From Nocardia vinacea (GTDB lineage Bacteria > Actinomycetota > Actinomycetes > Mycobacteriales > Mycobacteriaceae), in assembly GCF_035920345.1 (NCBI RefSeq), contig NZ_CP109149.1, forward strand, positions 7,068,001-7,132,000: a DNA stretch of 64,000 nucleotides, given 5' to 3'. Shown here piece after piece: positions 1-14,320 of the stretch (position 1 is its first letter; each line of letters opens with the position of its first letter). The position numbers and the translations under genes are program-made. The notes under the pieces are model-generated. The model made no database searches. It was not told where the DNA came from and was given only the letters and a program-made list of their open reading frames with translations.

Positions 1-1356
1 GTTGGTGAGCGCCACGTTTGCGGCGACACCGTCCTTCAACAGATGTTCGGTCTTGCTCGCCGACAGTGTGGCCAGCACCGCCAGGCCGAGTGCACCACCG
101 ACCTGCATGGTGGTGTTGGCCAGACCAGAGGCCAGCCCGGCCTCCTGCGGCTCGACCCCCGACATCGCCAGATTCATCAGCGACGGGAAGGCCAGACCCG
201 CACCGGTGCCGAACAGCGCCATCGGGCCGAAGATGTCGATCCAGTAGTTGCCGTCCACCGGCGCCTGGGTCAACCAGAGCAGTGCGACGAGGATCAGCAG
301 CAGACCGGGAATCAGCACCTTACGGGCGCCGAAGCGCATCACCAGATGTTCGGAGTAGCGCACCGACAGCAGACCCATGATCGCCGCGACCGGGAAGAAG
401 GCCGTGCCGAGCTGGATCGGCGAATAGCCGAGCACCTGCTTCAGGTAGAGCGAACCCATGAAGAACATGCCGAACATGCCCGCCACGGTCAGCACCTGGA
501 TCACATTGGCGCCGGACAGATTCCGTGAGCGGAAGATCTTCAGCGGCATCAGCGGGGTGGCCGCCGTCGCCTCCCGCGCGATGAATCCGGCGAGCAGCAC
601 CAGCGCGGCCGCGCCGAGCCCGAGCGTGACCGGATCGGTCCAGCCGTATTCCGCCGCCGGCTTGACGATCGTGTAGACACCGAGCATCAGCGCCGCCGTG
701 ATCAGCACGGCGCCGGGCACATCCGCGCCGTCCTTCAGTCCGGCGCCCTTGTCCTTGTCCAGGATCTTCAGCGCGCCGAGGCCGACCGCGATGCCGATCG
801 GCAGGTTGACCAGGAAGATCAGCCGCCAGTCCAGGGCGGTCAGAAAACCGCCGAGCAGCAGGCCGATCGCACCACCGGCCGACGCGACGAAGGCGTAGCG
901 ACCGATCGCCTTGGCCTGCTCGCGCGGATCCGGGAACATCGCGAAGATCATGCCGAGGATGACCGCCGAGGTCATGGCGCCGCCGATGCCCTGCAGGAAG
1001 CGGGCCGCGATAAGGGTCACCTCGTTGACGGCCGCACCACACAGCGCCGAGGCCAGGGTGAAGACCGCCAGTCCGGACAGGAACATGGTGCGGCGACCGA
1101 TGAGGTCACCGAGTCGGCCGGCCAGCATGAGCAGGCCGCCGAAGGAGATCAGATATCCGTTCACCACCCAGGCCAGACCTGATGCGGTGAAGCCCAGGTC
1201 GGTCTGGATGTCCGCGAGCGCGACATTCACGATCGTCGCATCGAGCACGATCATCAGCATGCCGCCGCACAACACATAGAGGGCGAGCCAGCGCTTGCTG
1301 TCCGAACCGGCCGGGGCGTCCCCCACCTGTCTATGTCGTTCTTTTGCTTCCGTCAC
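1..1356 (-). CDS. DHA2-family MFS drug exporter, 3' end outside window
   Basis: This minus-strand frame stays open from 1356 to the window edge (452 codons), so the C-terminus is missing. The protein begins with a short hydrophilic head and then TM1 with the MFS/DHA2 motif around LDATIVNVALADI, followed by motif A (GRLGDLIGRRTMF). Many more hydrophobic helices follow, as expected for a 14-helix QacA/EmrB-type proton-driven exporter in the cytoplasmic membrane. Two adjacent GTG codons (1359 and 1356) could start it; an AAGG ribosome site lies 5-8 bases upstream and the second fits the spacing better. It is divergent from an HxlR-type regulator at 1465, which probably controls it. The substrate cannot be read from the sequence. 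Confidence 0.9.
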   Translation of the reverse strand, partial: MTEAKERHRQVGDAPAGSDSKRWLALYVLCGGMLMIVLDATIVNVALADIQTDLGFTASGLAWVVNGYLISFGGLLMLAGRLGDLIGRRTMFLSGLAVFTLASALCGAAVNEVTLIAARFLQGIGGAMTSAVILGMIFAMFPDPREQAKAIGRYAFVASAGGAIGLLLGGFLTALDWRLIFLVNLPIGIAVGLGALKILDKDKGAGLKDGADVPGAVLITAALMLGVYTIVKPAAEYGWTDPVTLGLGAAALVLLAGFIAREATAATPLMPLKIFRSRNLSGANVIQVLTVAGMFGMFFMGSLYLKQVLGYSPIQLGTAFFPVAAIMGLLSVRYSEHLVMRFGARKVLIPGLLLILVALLWLTQAPVDGNYWIDIFGPMALFGTGAGLAFPSLMNLAMSGVEPQEAGLASGLANTTMQVGGALGLAVLATLSASKTEHLLKDGVAANVALTN

Positions 1357-1405
1357 CACAGACGCCTTCCACCCGAAGATCGTTACTGTGGCACGCTAGC
1401 AACAC

Positions 1406-1457
1406 TTAGTCCTAAAAGACAACTAATTAATTCAGTTGAAGAATCGACTGATATGCT
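1406..1457 (+). promoter_or_regulatory. Divergent operator/promoter of the HxlR-MFS pair
   Basis: The intergenic region is strikingly AT-rich for this genome. It holds two inverted repeats: TTAGT at 1406-1410 with ACTAA at 1422-1426, and CAGTTGA at 1433-1439 with TCGACTG at 1444-1450 (one mismatch). The -10-like hexamer TATGCT lies at 1452-1457, exactly 7 bases before the ATG at 1465, so the regulator is probably transcribed leaderless and the second repeat would overlap its promoter. Binding by the HxlR protein is inferred. Confidence 0.5.
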
Positions 1458-1464
1458 GTAGCTC

Positions 1465-2172
1465 ATGACTGTTGCCCCGGAGCAGCGCGCCAAGCGCAGC
1501 TACCACGACGCCTGCGGTGCCGCCCGCGCGCTCGACCTCGTCGGCGAGCGCTGGAGCCTGCTCGTGGTACGCGAACTACTCCTGGGCCCCAAGCGCTTCA
1601 CCGATCTGCGCGCCGGACTGCCCGGCATCAGTCCCAATGTGCTCTCGCAGCGGCTCGAGGAACTCGTCCAGATCGGCGTCGTACACAAGCGCAAGCTGCC
1701 GCCGCCGGTCGGCGCCGCCGTCTACGACCTCACCGATTGGGGTCGCGAACTCGATTCGGTGATCATGGCGCTCAACCGCTGGGGCGCCCGCTCCCCCAAC
1801 AGCTACCGCTGCTCCGAGGTATCCACCGACTCCCTGGTGGTCACCCTGCGCAACTTCTTCAAGCCCGAATCCGCCGCGGGCGTGCACACGGACTACGACC
1901 TGCACTTCACCGGATCCGATTCCGGCACAGACGAATTCCACGCTATGGTCGCCGACGGCACCTTTACCATCACCCGCGGCGCCACCGGCCGCGCGGCCAC
2001 CACCATCCACACGACCGTCCCCGCCTTCGTCGCCATAGTCTTCGACGGCCACCCTTTGGCCGACACCATCGCCACCGGCGAGGCGAAGATATCCGGCGAC
2101 CTCCCCGCCGCCGAACACTTCATCGACTTCTTCGAAGTTCCGGCGGAGTGCAAGGGAACTCCGACGACCTGA
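1465..2172 (+). CDS. HxlR-family transcriptional regulator with SCP2-like C-terminal domain
   Basis: The protein has 235 residues. Residues about 12-105 form the winged-helix HxlR domain, recognisable from CGAARALDLVGERWSLLVVR and the following GPKRFTDLRAGLPGIS and VLSQRLEELV segments. Residues about 115-230 resemble an SCP2-type sterol/lipid-binding fold, which some actinobacterial HxlR proteins carry and which could be a ligand-sensing domain. The ATG has no Shine-Dalgarno sequence but lies 7 bases after TATGCT, as in a leaderless transcript. Its divergent position next to a DHA2 exporter suggests control of that exporter and possibly of itself. Confidence 0.88.
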   Translation: MTVAPEQRAKRSYHDACGAARALDLVGERWSLLVVRELLLGPKRFTDLRAGLPGISPNVLSQRLEELVQIGVVHKRKLPPPVGAAVYDLTDWGRELDSVIMALNRWGARSPNSYRCSEVSTDSLVVTLRNFFKPESAAGVHTDYDLHFTGSDSGTDEFHAMVADGTFTITRGATGRAATTIHTTVPAFVAIVFDGHPLADTIATGEAKISGDLPAAEHFIDFFEVPAECKGTPTT

Positions 2173-2323
2173 CCACGAGGTCGAGTGGTCAAAGTCGATC
2201 GATGTCGGTGAGATCGATATCGATGTCGAACGGCACGCTCAGCTTCAGTGCCGACCAGGCAGCAGCGAGGCGCTGATTCACCCTGATATCGGTGCGGAGT
2301 CCGGATACGGCAGAGTGGGCGGG

Positions 2324-2941
2324 GTGCAGTTGATATTCGTTCGTCATGCTCAGCCATTGCGGGTGCAAGCCTCCGGTGGGCCGGCCGATCCCGGGTTGGC
2401 GCCCGTCGGCCTAGAGCAGGCAGAACGAGTGCCTGCGGCGTTGGGGCAGCATCGGATCAGTCGGATCGTGAGCAGTCCGCAGCTGCGGGCGCGCGAGACG
2501 GCCGAGCCAACCGCGGCGAAGCTCGGGCTTCCGGTGGATGTGATCGACGATCTGGCCGAATACGATCGCGACCTGCCCTCCTATATTCCGATCGAGGATG
2601 CCAAGGTCGAATTCGCGGCCGTCTACGAGCGGATCAAGTCCGGACATCTGCCCGAACAGATCGACGCGCCCGCGTTTATCACCCGGGTCCGCGACGCCAT
2701 TACTTCGATCGCCGCGTACACCGATCCCGCGGATACGGTGGTCGTCTTCGCGCACGGCGGGGTGATCAATGTGCTCCTGCAGGAGGTGCTCGGCCTGGCC
2801 CGGCCGCTCACCTTCCCGATCGACTATTGCTCGATCACCCGGATCCTGTTCTCCCGCAGCGGCCGCCGCACCGCGGCGACCATCAACGAGAACGGCCACG
2901 TCTGGGATTTGTTGCCGCGCAATATTTCACAGCAACCCTGA
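2324..2941 (+). CDS. Histidine phosphatase superfamily protein (phosphoglycerate-mutase-like)
   Basis: The protein (205 residues from the GTG at 2324) starts with the catalytic motif LIFVRHAQP, the usual RHG being RHA here. It continues with the SSPQLRARETAEPTA helix typical of the family and has the second catalytic histidine in VVVFAHGGVINVL near residue 150. These residues define branch-1 histidine phosphatases, which form a phospho-histidine intermediate. The substrate is unknown; the family includes sugar-phosphate, nucleotide and cobalamin-pathway phosphatases. A GTG at 2315 is an in-frame alternative, but the later one places the motif at the usual distance from the N-terminus. It stands alone between the HxlR gene and a small secreted protein. 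Confidence 0.82.
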   Translation: MQLIFVRHAQPLRVQASGGPADPGLAPVGLEQAERVPAALGQHRISRIVSSPQLRARETAEPTAAKLGLPVDVIDDLAEYDRDLPSYIPIEDAKVEFAAVYERIKSGHLPEQIDAPAFITRVRDAITSIAAYTDPADTVVVFAHGGVINVLLQEVLGLARPLTFPIDYCSITRILFSRSGRRTAATINENGHVWDLLPRNISQQP

Positions 2942-3100
2942 CGGTTGTTCACAGACTTGGCCTTCACAGCCGACTGGCAGATAGATCGCACCCCAATCCC
3001 AGTGACGGAGCCTTGTATTGGACCGGTGAGCCGCCGCAGCGACTACTGAAAGGTCGCTCGAACCAACCAGCGACTCATCGTCCGAGGAAAGGAATCCGTT

Positions 3101-3439
3101 TTGCTCACCAAGACATCGACCTTCAGGCGTGGTTTCGCTCACGTTGCGATCGCAGGCGCGTTGGCCGCAATTCCGCTCAGCGCGCTCGCGGTCACCGCAT
3201 CCGCGGCCACGGCCGATTCGTCCGTGCCGACGGTTCAGACAGTATCGGACCAGATTCCGTTGCAAGGCACCGAAATCGATCGCCACCATCATGGTGATTG
3301 GGACGGTCGCGGCGACCATGACGGTCGCGGACCCGATGATTGGCACAATGGCCCCGGCGGCGATTGGCACAATGGCCCCGGACAGCCGCCGCTGCTGCCG
3401 GGTGTACCGGCCCTGCCGTCGACCGGATCGGCTGGCTAA
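3101..3439 (+). CDS. Small secreted His/Asp/Gly-rich protein
   Basis: The 112-residue product starts at a TTG supported by a strong ribosome site (GAGGAAAGGA) about 7 bases upstream. Residues 1-36 form a clear signal peptide ending in TASAATA. The mature part is hydrophilic and rich in His, Asp, Gly and Pro, with repeated DWHNGPG and GDHDGRG units, and ends in LPSTGSAG. The LPSTG resembles a sortase sorting motif, but no hydrophobic helix and basic tail follow, so anchoring is unlikely. No known function is recognised; the His/Asp clusters could bind metal ions, which is only a guess. A strong bidirectional terminator follows at 3459-3505. Confidence 0.65.
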   Translation: MLTKTSTFRRGFAHVAIAGALAAIPLSALAVTASAATADSSVPTVQTVSDQIPLQGTEIDRHHHGDWDGRGDHDGRGPDDWHNGPGGDWHNGPGQPPLLPGVPALPSTGSAG

Positions 3440-3458
3440 CCAGTCCAGGTCGTTCAGC

Positions 3459-3505
3459 AAAAGCGCAGGCCACCCCTCCATGCGGAAGGGGTGGCCTGCG
3501 CTTTT
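3459..3505. terminator. Bidirectional rho-independent terminator
   Basis: A near-perfect hairpin has left arm 3459-3479 and right arm 3485-3505, built on GCGCAGGCCACCCC and its complement. It has A bases on the left and T bases on the right, so it can stop transcription both from the small secreted gene (+) and from the cutinase-like gene (-). Confidence 0.85.
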
Positions 3506-3527
3506 GTCTGGGACTATCGCCTCGGAA

Positions 3528-4427
3528 TCAGGCCATGCCCGCGATCCAGTTGTGCATCCAGGAGATGGCGGTCTGACCGCCGCCCACCGGGTAGCTGCCG
3601 TAGAGCGTATGCGCGTGCGAGTCGTAGAACCGCTCCAGATCCTTCGCCCGCTGCTGGTTGGCGGATTCGGTGAGCTGCGACTGCAGCGTCGGAATGCCGC
3701 CGAAGTTCATCAGGTCGCTCATGATTGCGCCCGCCTCGAGCTGGTAGCGCCAGAGGTTGGCCGGATTCGCCTCGGAGGTCTGGGCGAGGAAGCCGGCGAA
3801 CCGGGTCACGAAATCGTCGGTGGCGGTGGCGCAGTAGAGATCGTCGAGCGCACAGATGGTGCGGGTGCGATCGCTGAGCCAGCCGAAGCCGCCGACCCGA
3901 GCGCCGCCGGCGCCCGCGCCCGGCGCGACCGATCCGACCTGGATGTCGGTGGGCGAGCGGCGCGGATCGGAGATCAGGCCGACACCCGCGATCCGGTCCG
4001 CCGGAATCGGGCTCAGACCGGTGCCGATTTCGGCGGCGAGGTCGCCGGCCGCATCCGCACCCTGGCTGTAGCCGACGATCGCGATCTTGGTGCCGCCACA
4101 GCTTTGCGCCATCGCGGTGGCCAGGCCACGGGCGCGATCGGTCGCTTCCTTCTTGGACGCGCCGTAGACGTCGCCTTCCCACGGGAATGCGGTCGCGGCA
4201 TATGTCACGTAATCGACGTCCACCGACCGAGGCAGATTATTGGTGACGCCGGCCAGCATGCCGGGCTGCGGCGTCTTGTCCTTGCCCGTCTCCCAAGTAC
4301 CTGGAATCGCAACAACATAGAGACTCGGGCAGCCCGGATCGGCCGTTACCGAACCGCTACCAAGGACTACGCCGGATGCTACCGCCGCGCACGCACCGAG
4401 TGCGGCGGCCACCTTCTTCAACCGCAT
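3528..4427 (-). CDS. Secreted cutinase-like serine esterase
   Basis: The 299-residue protein has a Sec signal peptide (residues 1-29, cleavage near VTA-DPG). The serine-hydrolase nucleophile elbow is GYSQG with Ser121. The segment ICALDDLYC places Asp195/196 between Cys192 and Cys199, matching the disulfide-flanked catalytic aspartate of cutinases, and His273 in HAHTLYGSY would complete the triad. The family hydrolyses ester bonds of lipids or polyesters outside the membrane; several mycobacterial relatives act on cell-envelope lipids. It is longer than the roughly 220-residue minimal cutinases. The start at 4427 was chosen because it gives a proper signal peptide; the frame is open to 4760 without a plausible start. 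It is monocistronic. Confidence 0.85.
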   Translation of the reverse strand: MRLKKVAAALGACAAVASGVVLGSGSVTADPGCPSLYVVAIPGTWETGKDKTPQPGMLAGVTNNLPRSVDVDYVTYAATAFPWEGDVYGASKKEATDRARGLATAMAQSCGGTKIAIVGYSQGADAAGDLAAEIGTGLSPIPADRIAGVGLISDPRRSPTDIQVGSVAPGAGAGGARVGGFGWLSDRTRTICALDDLYCATATDDFVTRFAGFLAQTSEANPANLWRYQLEAGAIMSDLMNFGGIPTLQSQLTESANQQRAKDLERFYDSHAHTLYGSYPVGGGQTAISWMHNWIAGMA

Positions 4428-4761
4428 ACCGCTCCAGTTCAAAACATCGCCCCTTGCGAGAGCTAGCTCCGACAGTCTTTCGTTAACAGTGCTGACCTCG
4501 GTGGATGTCGGTCCAGTGCATATCGAGCCAACGAGAGCAACCCACTGGCATGACATGCACGTCGCAACCCACATCCCAAGATCACGCACCACGCCGCAGA
4601 TCACAATAAGGCAACACCGCAACCAGCGCCATTCCAACCCGTTACCGTGTCCGATTCCCGTCACCGCGCGGCCCGAAACGGTTCCGCTCAGCGAGCTTCC
4701 GTGCGGCTCGCCAAGATCGAATACGGACGCGGAGCAAATGCCGGCGGTGCCGACGCACAAA
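4428..4761. other. Intergenic region upstream of the cutinase-like gene
   Basis: No gene is supported here. The region is the presumed promoter area of the cutinase-like gene on the minus strand. The open frame continuing upstream of that gene has Cys/Trp-rich, non-coding composition. Confidence 0.6.
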
Positions 4762-4799
4762 AAAGGGCGCCTGTGGATCGAAATCCACAGGCGCCCTTT
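4762..4799 (-). terminator. Rho-independent terminator of gltBD
   Basis: A perfect 17-bp inverted repeat (4762-4778 with 4783-4799, core GGGCGCCTGTGGAT) has a 4-base loop. On the minus strand it is followed by a run of seven T bases. It lies 20 bases beyond the gltD stop. Confidence 0.93.
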
Positions 4800-4819
4800 C
4801 CGCTCCGGTAAGAGAGGTT

Positions 4820-10934
<6,115 letters not shown>

Positions 10935-11697
10935 GCCTCTGCCTTCAAGAAAGTCGGCCTCGATGAATCGGCCTATGGGAAAGGGGCCTTTCGTCGATTG
11001 CCTCCGTCAAGACTGCGCCTGTACGTTGCGAAACCAGCCGCGCTGATGGTCTTCTTCGTGCAGTCACGTCTCCAGTTGTCCACCCGCTGCGATGACGTAG
11101 GGGTGCTCGTCGGTAACGGAACGCTTACGTGTTCCTTACCTCCGCACGGGTGCGCGCCCGCTACGCTTGGGCACCGGATTTCCGAGCCCGAGCGGGCGCT
11201 AGTGCCGAACATTCTGTATTCGGCGTAAGAGCAAACGATAAGTCAGGTCCGGGGCCCAACCAACTTAGGTCGTGCTAATAACCGGGCCTAGCTGGGCTTC
11301 TTCAATCGGTCCTCCACGTGTGCGCGTCGTCCAGTGTAAAGCAGCGAACGCGGTGCGATCGATCCCCTTGGCACCGGGTGCCAACAGCGAGAACGGGCGC
11401 CCAGGACCCGCACCACGCCACACCTCGCACCCCGAGAACCGGCGCTCACCTGCATCGAAGTGGATTTCCCCTGCTTCACTCGAGGCAAACCCGATTCGCG
11501 GTGGCTAACTGACCGGCGGGCCGGATGAGAGATTTCCGACAGGGGTGTGACAAGCACACAACCCGATCCGACCGTCCGGACTCTTTTGCTCGATGTGGGA
11601 TTCAGCACATTTCCAGCAATCTAATTCGAGTGGTTTACGACACATTTCCGCCGGGCGACACGCGGTGCCGACGACTTGCGGCTCGCAGCACACCCAT
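10935..11697. other. Long intergenic region upstream of gltB
   Basis: No convincing gene is seen in these 763 bases. It is the leader and promoter region of gltB (minus strand) and the 3' side of the chorismate mutase gene. Apart from the GTAAC/CTTAC repeats at 11113-11139, no hairpin terminator or riboswitch-like structure was recognised by eye. Confidence 0.5.
11113..11139 (-). promoter_or_regulatory. Possible GlnR-type binding site upstream of gltB
   Basis: Three half-sites GTAAC (11113-11117), CTTAC (11124-11128) and CTTAC (11135-11139) place AC dinucleotides at exact 11-base intervals. Actinobacterial GlnR boxes are described as AC-rich half-sites at this period (GTnAC-n6-GnAAC type). 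The match is partial, and the location 180 bases upstream of gltB is plausible for nitrogen control. Confidence 0.35.
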
Positions 11698-12297
11698 CTA
11701 AGGACCGCATAGCGCGGCGGCGGCACGGACCAGCGCCGCCTGATGCAGCGCATCGCGGCCGGAGGCGAGCACCCCGAAAACGGGCGACGCCAGGCGCAAG
11801 ACACAGTTCGGACCGGTGAGCGCGGCGCGGCGCAGCGCGAGTTGGTCGACGATTTCCACATTCACCCGGTCGATCACCGGGCGCACCGACGACAAGTCGG
11901 GCAGCGTGCTCGGCGCCGCGGCCGGATCGAAGCGCCAGCGGGTGACCAAGCCGCGCTGGACGATCTTGTTGGCCTCGATCTGGCCGAAGAACACCTGGTG
12001 GACCCAGCTTTCCGGAAGTCCGCGGTCGGCGCCGAGGCGCACCATCGCGTCGTATACCTGCGCTTCGCGTTCCGGATCGTCGATCGAGGGCTGGCCGCCG
12101 TTCCGCGCGGCCGTCGCCCATTTGGCCGCGGCGACGGCGTCGGCGGTATCCAGGCGTTCGGTCACCAGAGCGACGATGCGATCCAATGCCGGATCGTCGT
12201 CGAGTGTTTGCGCGCGGCTATCGGGGGCGGCCATCAACAGAGCCGCCGCCACACACACCAAAACCCTTGCCGAGCCTCGGAAAAACACCCGCAACAC
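11698..12297 (-). CDS. Exported chorismate mutase (AroQ gamma type)
   Basis: This 199-residue protein has a signal peptide (residues 1-29, ending in DSRAQ). The remainder is all-helical and resembles the secreted M. tuberculosis chorismate mutase Rv1885c. Matching segments are LVTERLDTADAVAAAKW, VHQVFFGQIEANKIVQRGL (active-site helix with Gln/Glu), PDLSSVRPVIDRVNVEIV and the paired cysteines near PNCVLRL and AALCGP. The family converts chorismate to prephenate, but its extracellular role is unknown because its substrate is cytosolic. The start is a GTG at 12297. It is monocistronic, with a divergent neighbour at 12527. Confidence 0.85.
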   Translation of the reverse strand: MLRVFFRGSARVLVCVAAALLMAAPDSRAQTLDDDPALDRIVALVTERLDTADAVAAAKWATAARNGGQPSIDDPEREAQVYDAMVRLGADRGLPESWVHQVFFGQIEANKIVQRGLVTRWRFDPAAAPSTLPDLSSVRPVIDRVNVEIVDQLALRRAALTGPNCVLRLASPVFGVLASGRDALHQAALVRAAAALCGP

Positions 12298-12434
12298 CTC
12301 GTTCGCCAGCTCGTTCCGGTGCGGTCATCCCTGCCAGATTAAGGGTGAGCGGGCACACAAGTCCGGCGGCCATACCGAATTCTGTGAGCCTGACCACATC
12401 CCCGGCTGCGTGCTCGGTGTGTCGCGGTCGCGCC

Positions 12435-12463
12435 TGTCACGCTGTGACAACGAATCAGTGACA
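12435..12463. promoter_or_regulatory. Candidate operator with three GTGACA-type half-sites
   Basis: TGTCAC (12435-12440) and GTGACA (12444-12449) form a perfect inverted repeat with a 3-base centre. A further GTGACA lies at 12458-12463. The cluster sits between the divergent chorismate mutase and DUF4407 genes, where an operator for either or both is expected. The binding protein is unknown. Confidence 0.4.
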
Positions 12464-12526
12464 GCTTCGGCGGGTTTTTCGAGCGGCCTGCAAGCAGTCG
12501 CTAGCAGGCCGCCACTTTGACTTGGG

Positions 12527-14320
12527 ATGAAGAGGATGTGGGATCCCATGACAGTCACCGGCTTGTTCACCTGGCTCGGTGGAGGTCTCGGGCGCGAGCA
12601 GGGTGGGACCGAACTCGTCTATCCGCATGAGCGCGCGGATTACGCCGTGAGCGGCGCCGTTGTCCTGCTCTTCGCGGCGGTGGCCGGGATCGTCGGCACG
12701 GTCGCACTTGCCACGGCCGATGCCATGCCGCTGTTCGCGATCGTGTTCGTCGCGCTCGTCGTCGCACTGCTGGCGGGTGCGGTGGCCCGTGCCCTCGCGA
12801 CCGCGCGACCCGCCGGTGGTCCGGATCGCCGCGGTCTCGCCGGACGGATCGCGGTCGCGGTGATGGCCGGGGTACTGGTCGCGGAACTCGCCTCGACGGT
12901 GCTCTTCGGCGGCTCCATCGATCGGCTGCTGGATGAAAAGGCGCAGCGTGCGGTCGATTCCGCAGCTGCGGTGGTCACCGCGCGGACCGAGCTGGAGCGT
13001 GCGAAGGCCGATCGCGCCGCACTGGACCAGTCGATTGCCAAGGCGCAGGCCGATATCGACCACGCGCTGGTGATCGCGCGCTGCGAATACAACCCGACGC
13101 CGGAATGCCCGCAGACCAGGATCACCGGTGTGCCCGGTCGCGGCCCCGAATCGCAGACCGCCAACGCGATGCTCGATGACGCGCGCAAGCAGTTGGCCGC
13201 GGCGCAGGATCGGGTGGCCGGACTGGATCAGCGGATCACCGAGGACCAGGAGTCCCTCGACACCGCCGGTTCCGCCGCCTTCGCCGATGCCGATCGCGGC
13301 CTCGGCGCGCGCTGGCTGGCCATGAACGACTACACCACCGGTACGGCGGGCGCGTTCCTGCTGCGGGTGCTGACCATCCTCACCTTCGTCCTGCTCGCGC
13401 TGCTGCCGTTGATCATGCGGTGGTGGCGCGGGGAGACCTCACTCGATCGGCGACTGGCCTTCCACACCGTGCAGGACCGCGCCGAACGCAGCGCCGACGC
13501 CGCGATCGCGGTGAGACGCGCCGAGGTGCGGGCCGAGGCCGAAAACCTGCGCACCGAACAACAATTGACCGCCGTCCGACTGGCCGTCGAGGCCGATACC
13601 GCCATCGATCGGGAGCGTCAACGCACCCGGATCGTCGCCGCCATCGGCGGATTGGAAATCGGCATCACGGACCCGGGGCGACGTGAACTTCCAGCCGGAA
13701 CGGCTGGCGACCGAGAGGACAGCTCTGTGTCTCAGGAGGTGACCCCAAACCTTCCGGCCACCGTGAGTGCGGGTGCGCTCGCCCCGACCGGCGGTGCAGG
13801 CACGGTAGTGCCGCATACCGCCTCGGCCGCACCTGCCGCGCCCAAGAGCGGCGGCCTGGAACTTCCGCTGATCGGCACCGTGCCGTTCTCCGATACCGCG
13901 GCCCGCTTCATCCGCCCCCTGGTACCCGCGTTCGTCGCCAATGCGATCGACACCGCCACCCACCCGCTGCGCACCGCACGCCAGGCCTTCGAAGAGGTCG
14001 AGGAGATCACCTTCACCCTGCGCCGCACCCGCAAGGTGACCGTCGACTCCCAGGATTCGCACGCCCCGGCCATGACTCAGTCCCCGCAACCCGGCTACCA
14101 ATTGCCCGGCACCCCCGAGTCCTGGCACGCCCAGCGCGTCGCTGCCACCGTCGTAGACGCGGACTACACCCAGGACCCCCGCTACTCGGCCCTCCCCCCG
14201 GCCGCCACACCCCAGGGCTACGGCCTCCCCCAAGCCGACCACCGCAACGAACTCTCGGCCGGCCACCGAAATGAACTCCCCCGCCACCGCGGCCCGCGCG
14301 AACTGCCACCCGCCCACTGA
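12527..14320 (+). CDS. DUF4407 membrane protein with coiled coil and disordered tail
   Basis: The 597-residue protein has two closely spaced TM helices (about residues 40-90) and a third near 105-125. A long charged coiled-coil region follows (about 140-245), with the Cys-containing segment CEYNPTPECPQTR, and then a fourth TM helix near 270-290 (RVLTILTFVLLALLPLIM). This is the DUF4407 layout; function is unknown. The last 200 or so residues are Pro/Ala-rich and low-complexity, ending with repeated HRNEL units (HRNELSAGHRNELPRHRG). ATGs at 12536 and 12548 are alternative starts. A hairpin (GCGGCCTGC at 12483-12491 with GCAGGCCGC at 12504-12512) lies just upstream. Its 3' end is part of the direct-repeat array described next. 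Confidence 0.78.
   Translation: MKRMWDPMTVTGLFTWLGGGLGREQGGTELVYPHERADYAVSGAVVLLFAAVAGIVGTVALATADAMPLFAIVFVALVVALLAGAVARALATARPAGGPDRRGLAGRIAVAVMAGVLVAELASTVLFGGSIDRLLDEKAQRAVDSAAAVVTARTELERAKADRAALDQSIAKAQADIDHALVIARCEYNPTPECPQTRITGVPGRGPESQTANAMLDDARKQLAAAQDRVAGLDQRITEDQESLDTAGSAAFADADRGLGARWLAMNDYTTGTAGAFLLRVLTILTFVLLALLPLIMRWWRGETSLDRRLAFHTVQDRAERSADAAIAVRRAEVRAEAENLRTEQQLTAVRLAVEADTAIDRERQRTRIVAAIGGLEIGITDPGRRELPAGTAGDREDSSVSQEVTPNLPATVSAGALAPTGGAGTVVPHTASAAPAAPKSGGLELPLIGTVPFSDTAARFIRPLVPAFVANAIDTATHPLRTARQAFEEVEEITFTLRRTRKVTVDSQDSHAPAMTQSPQPGYQLPGTPESWHAQRVAATVVDADYTQDPRYSALPPAATPQGYGLPQADHRNELSAGHRNELPRHRGPRELPPAH

Noticed and set aside
4428..4760. Longer N-terminus of the cutinase-like protein
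   Set aside because: The extra 111 residues are not a signal or known domain, and the signal peptide begins exactly at the ATG at 4427.
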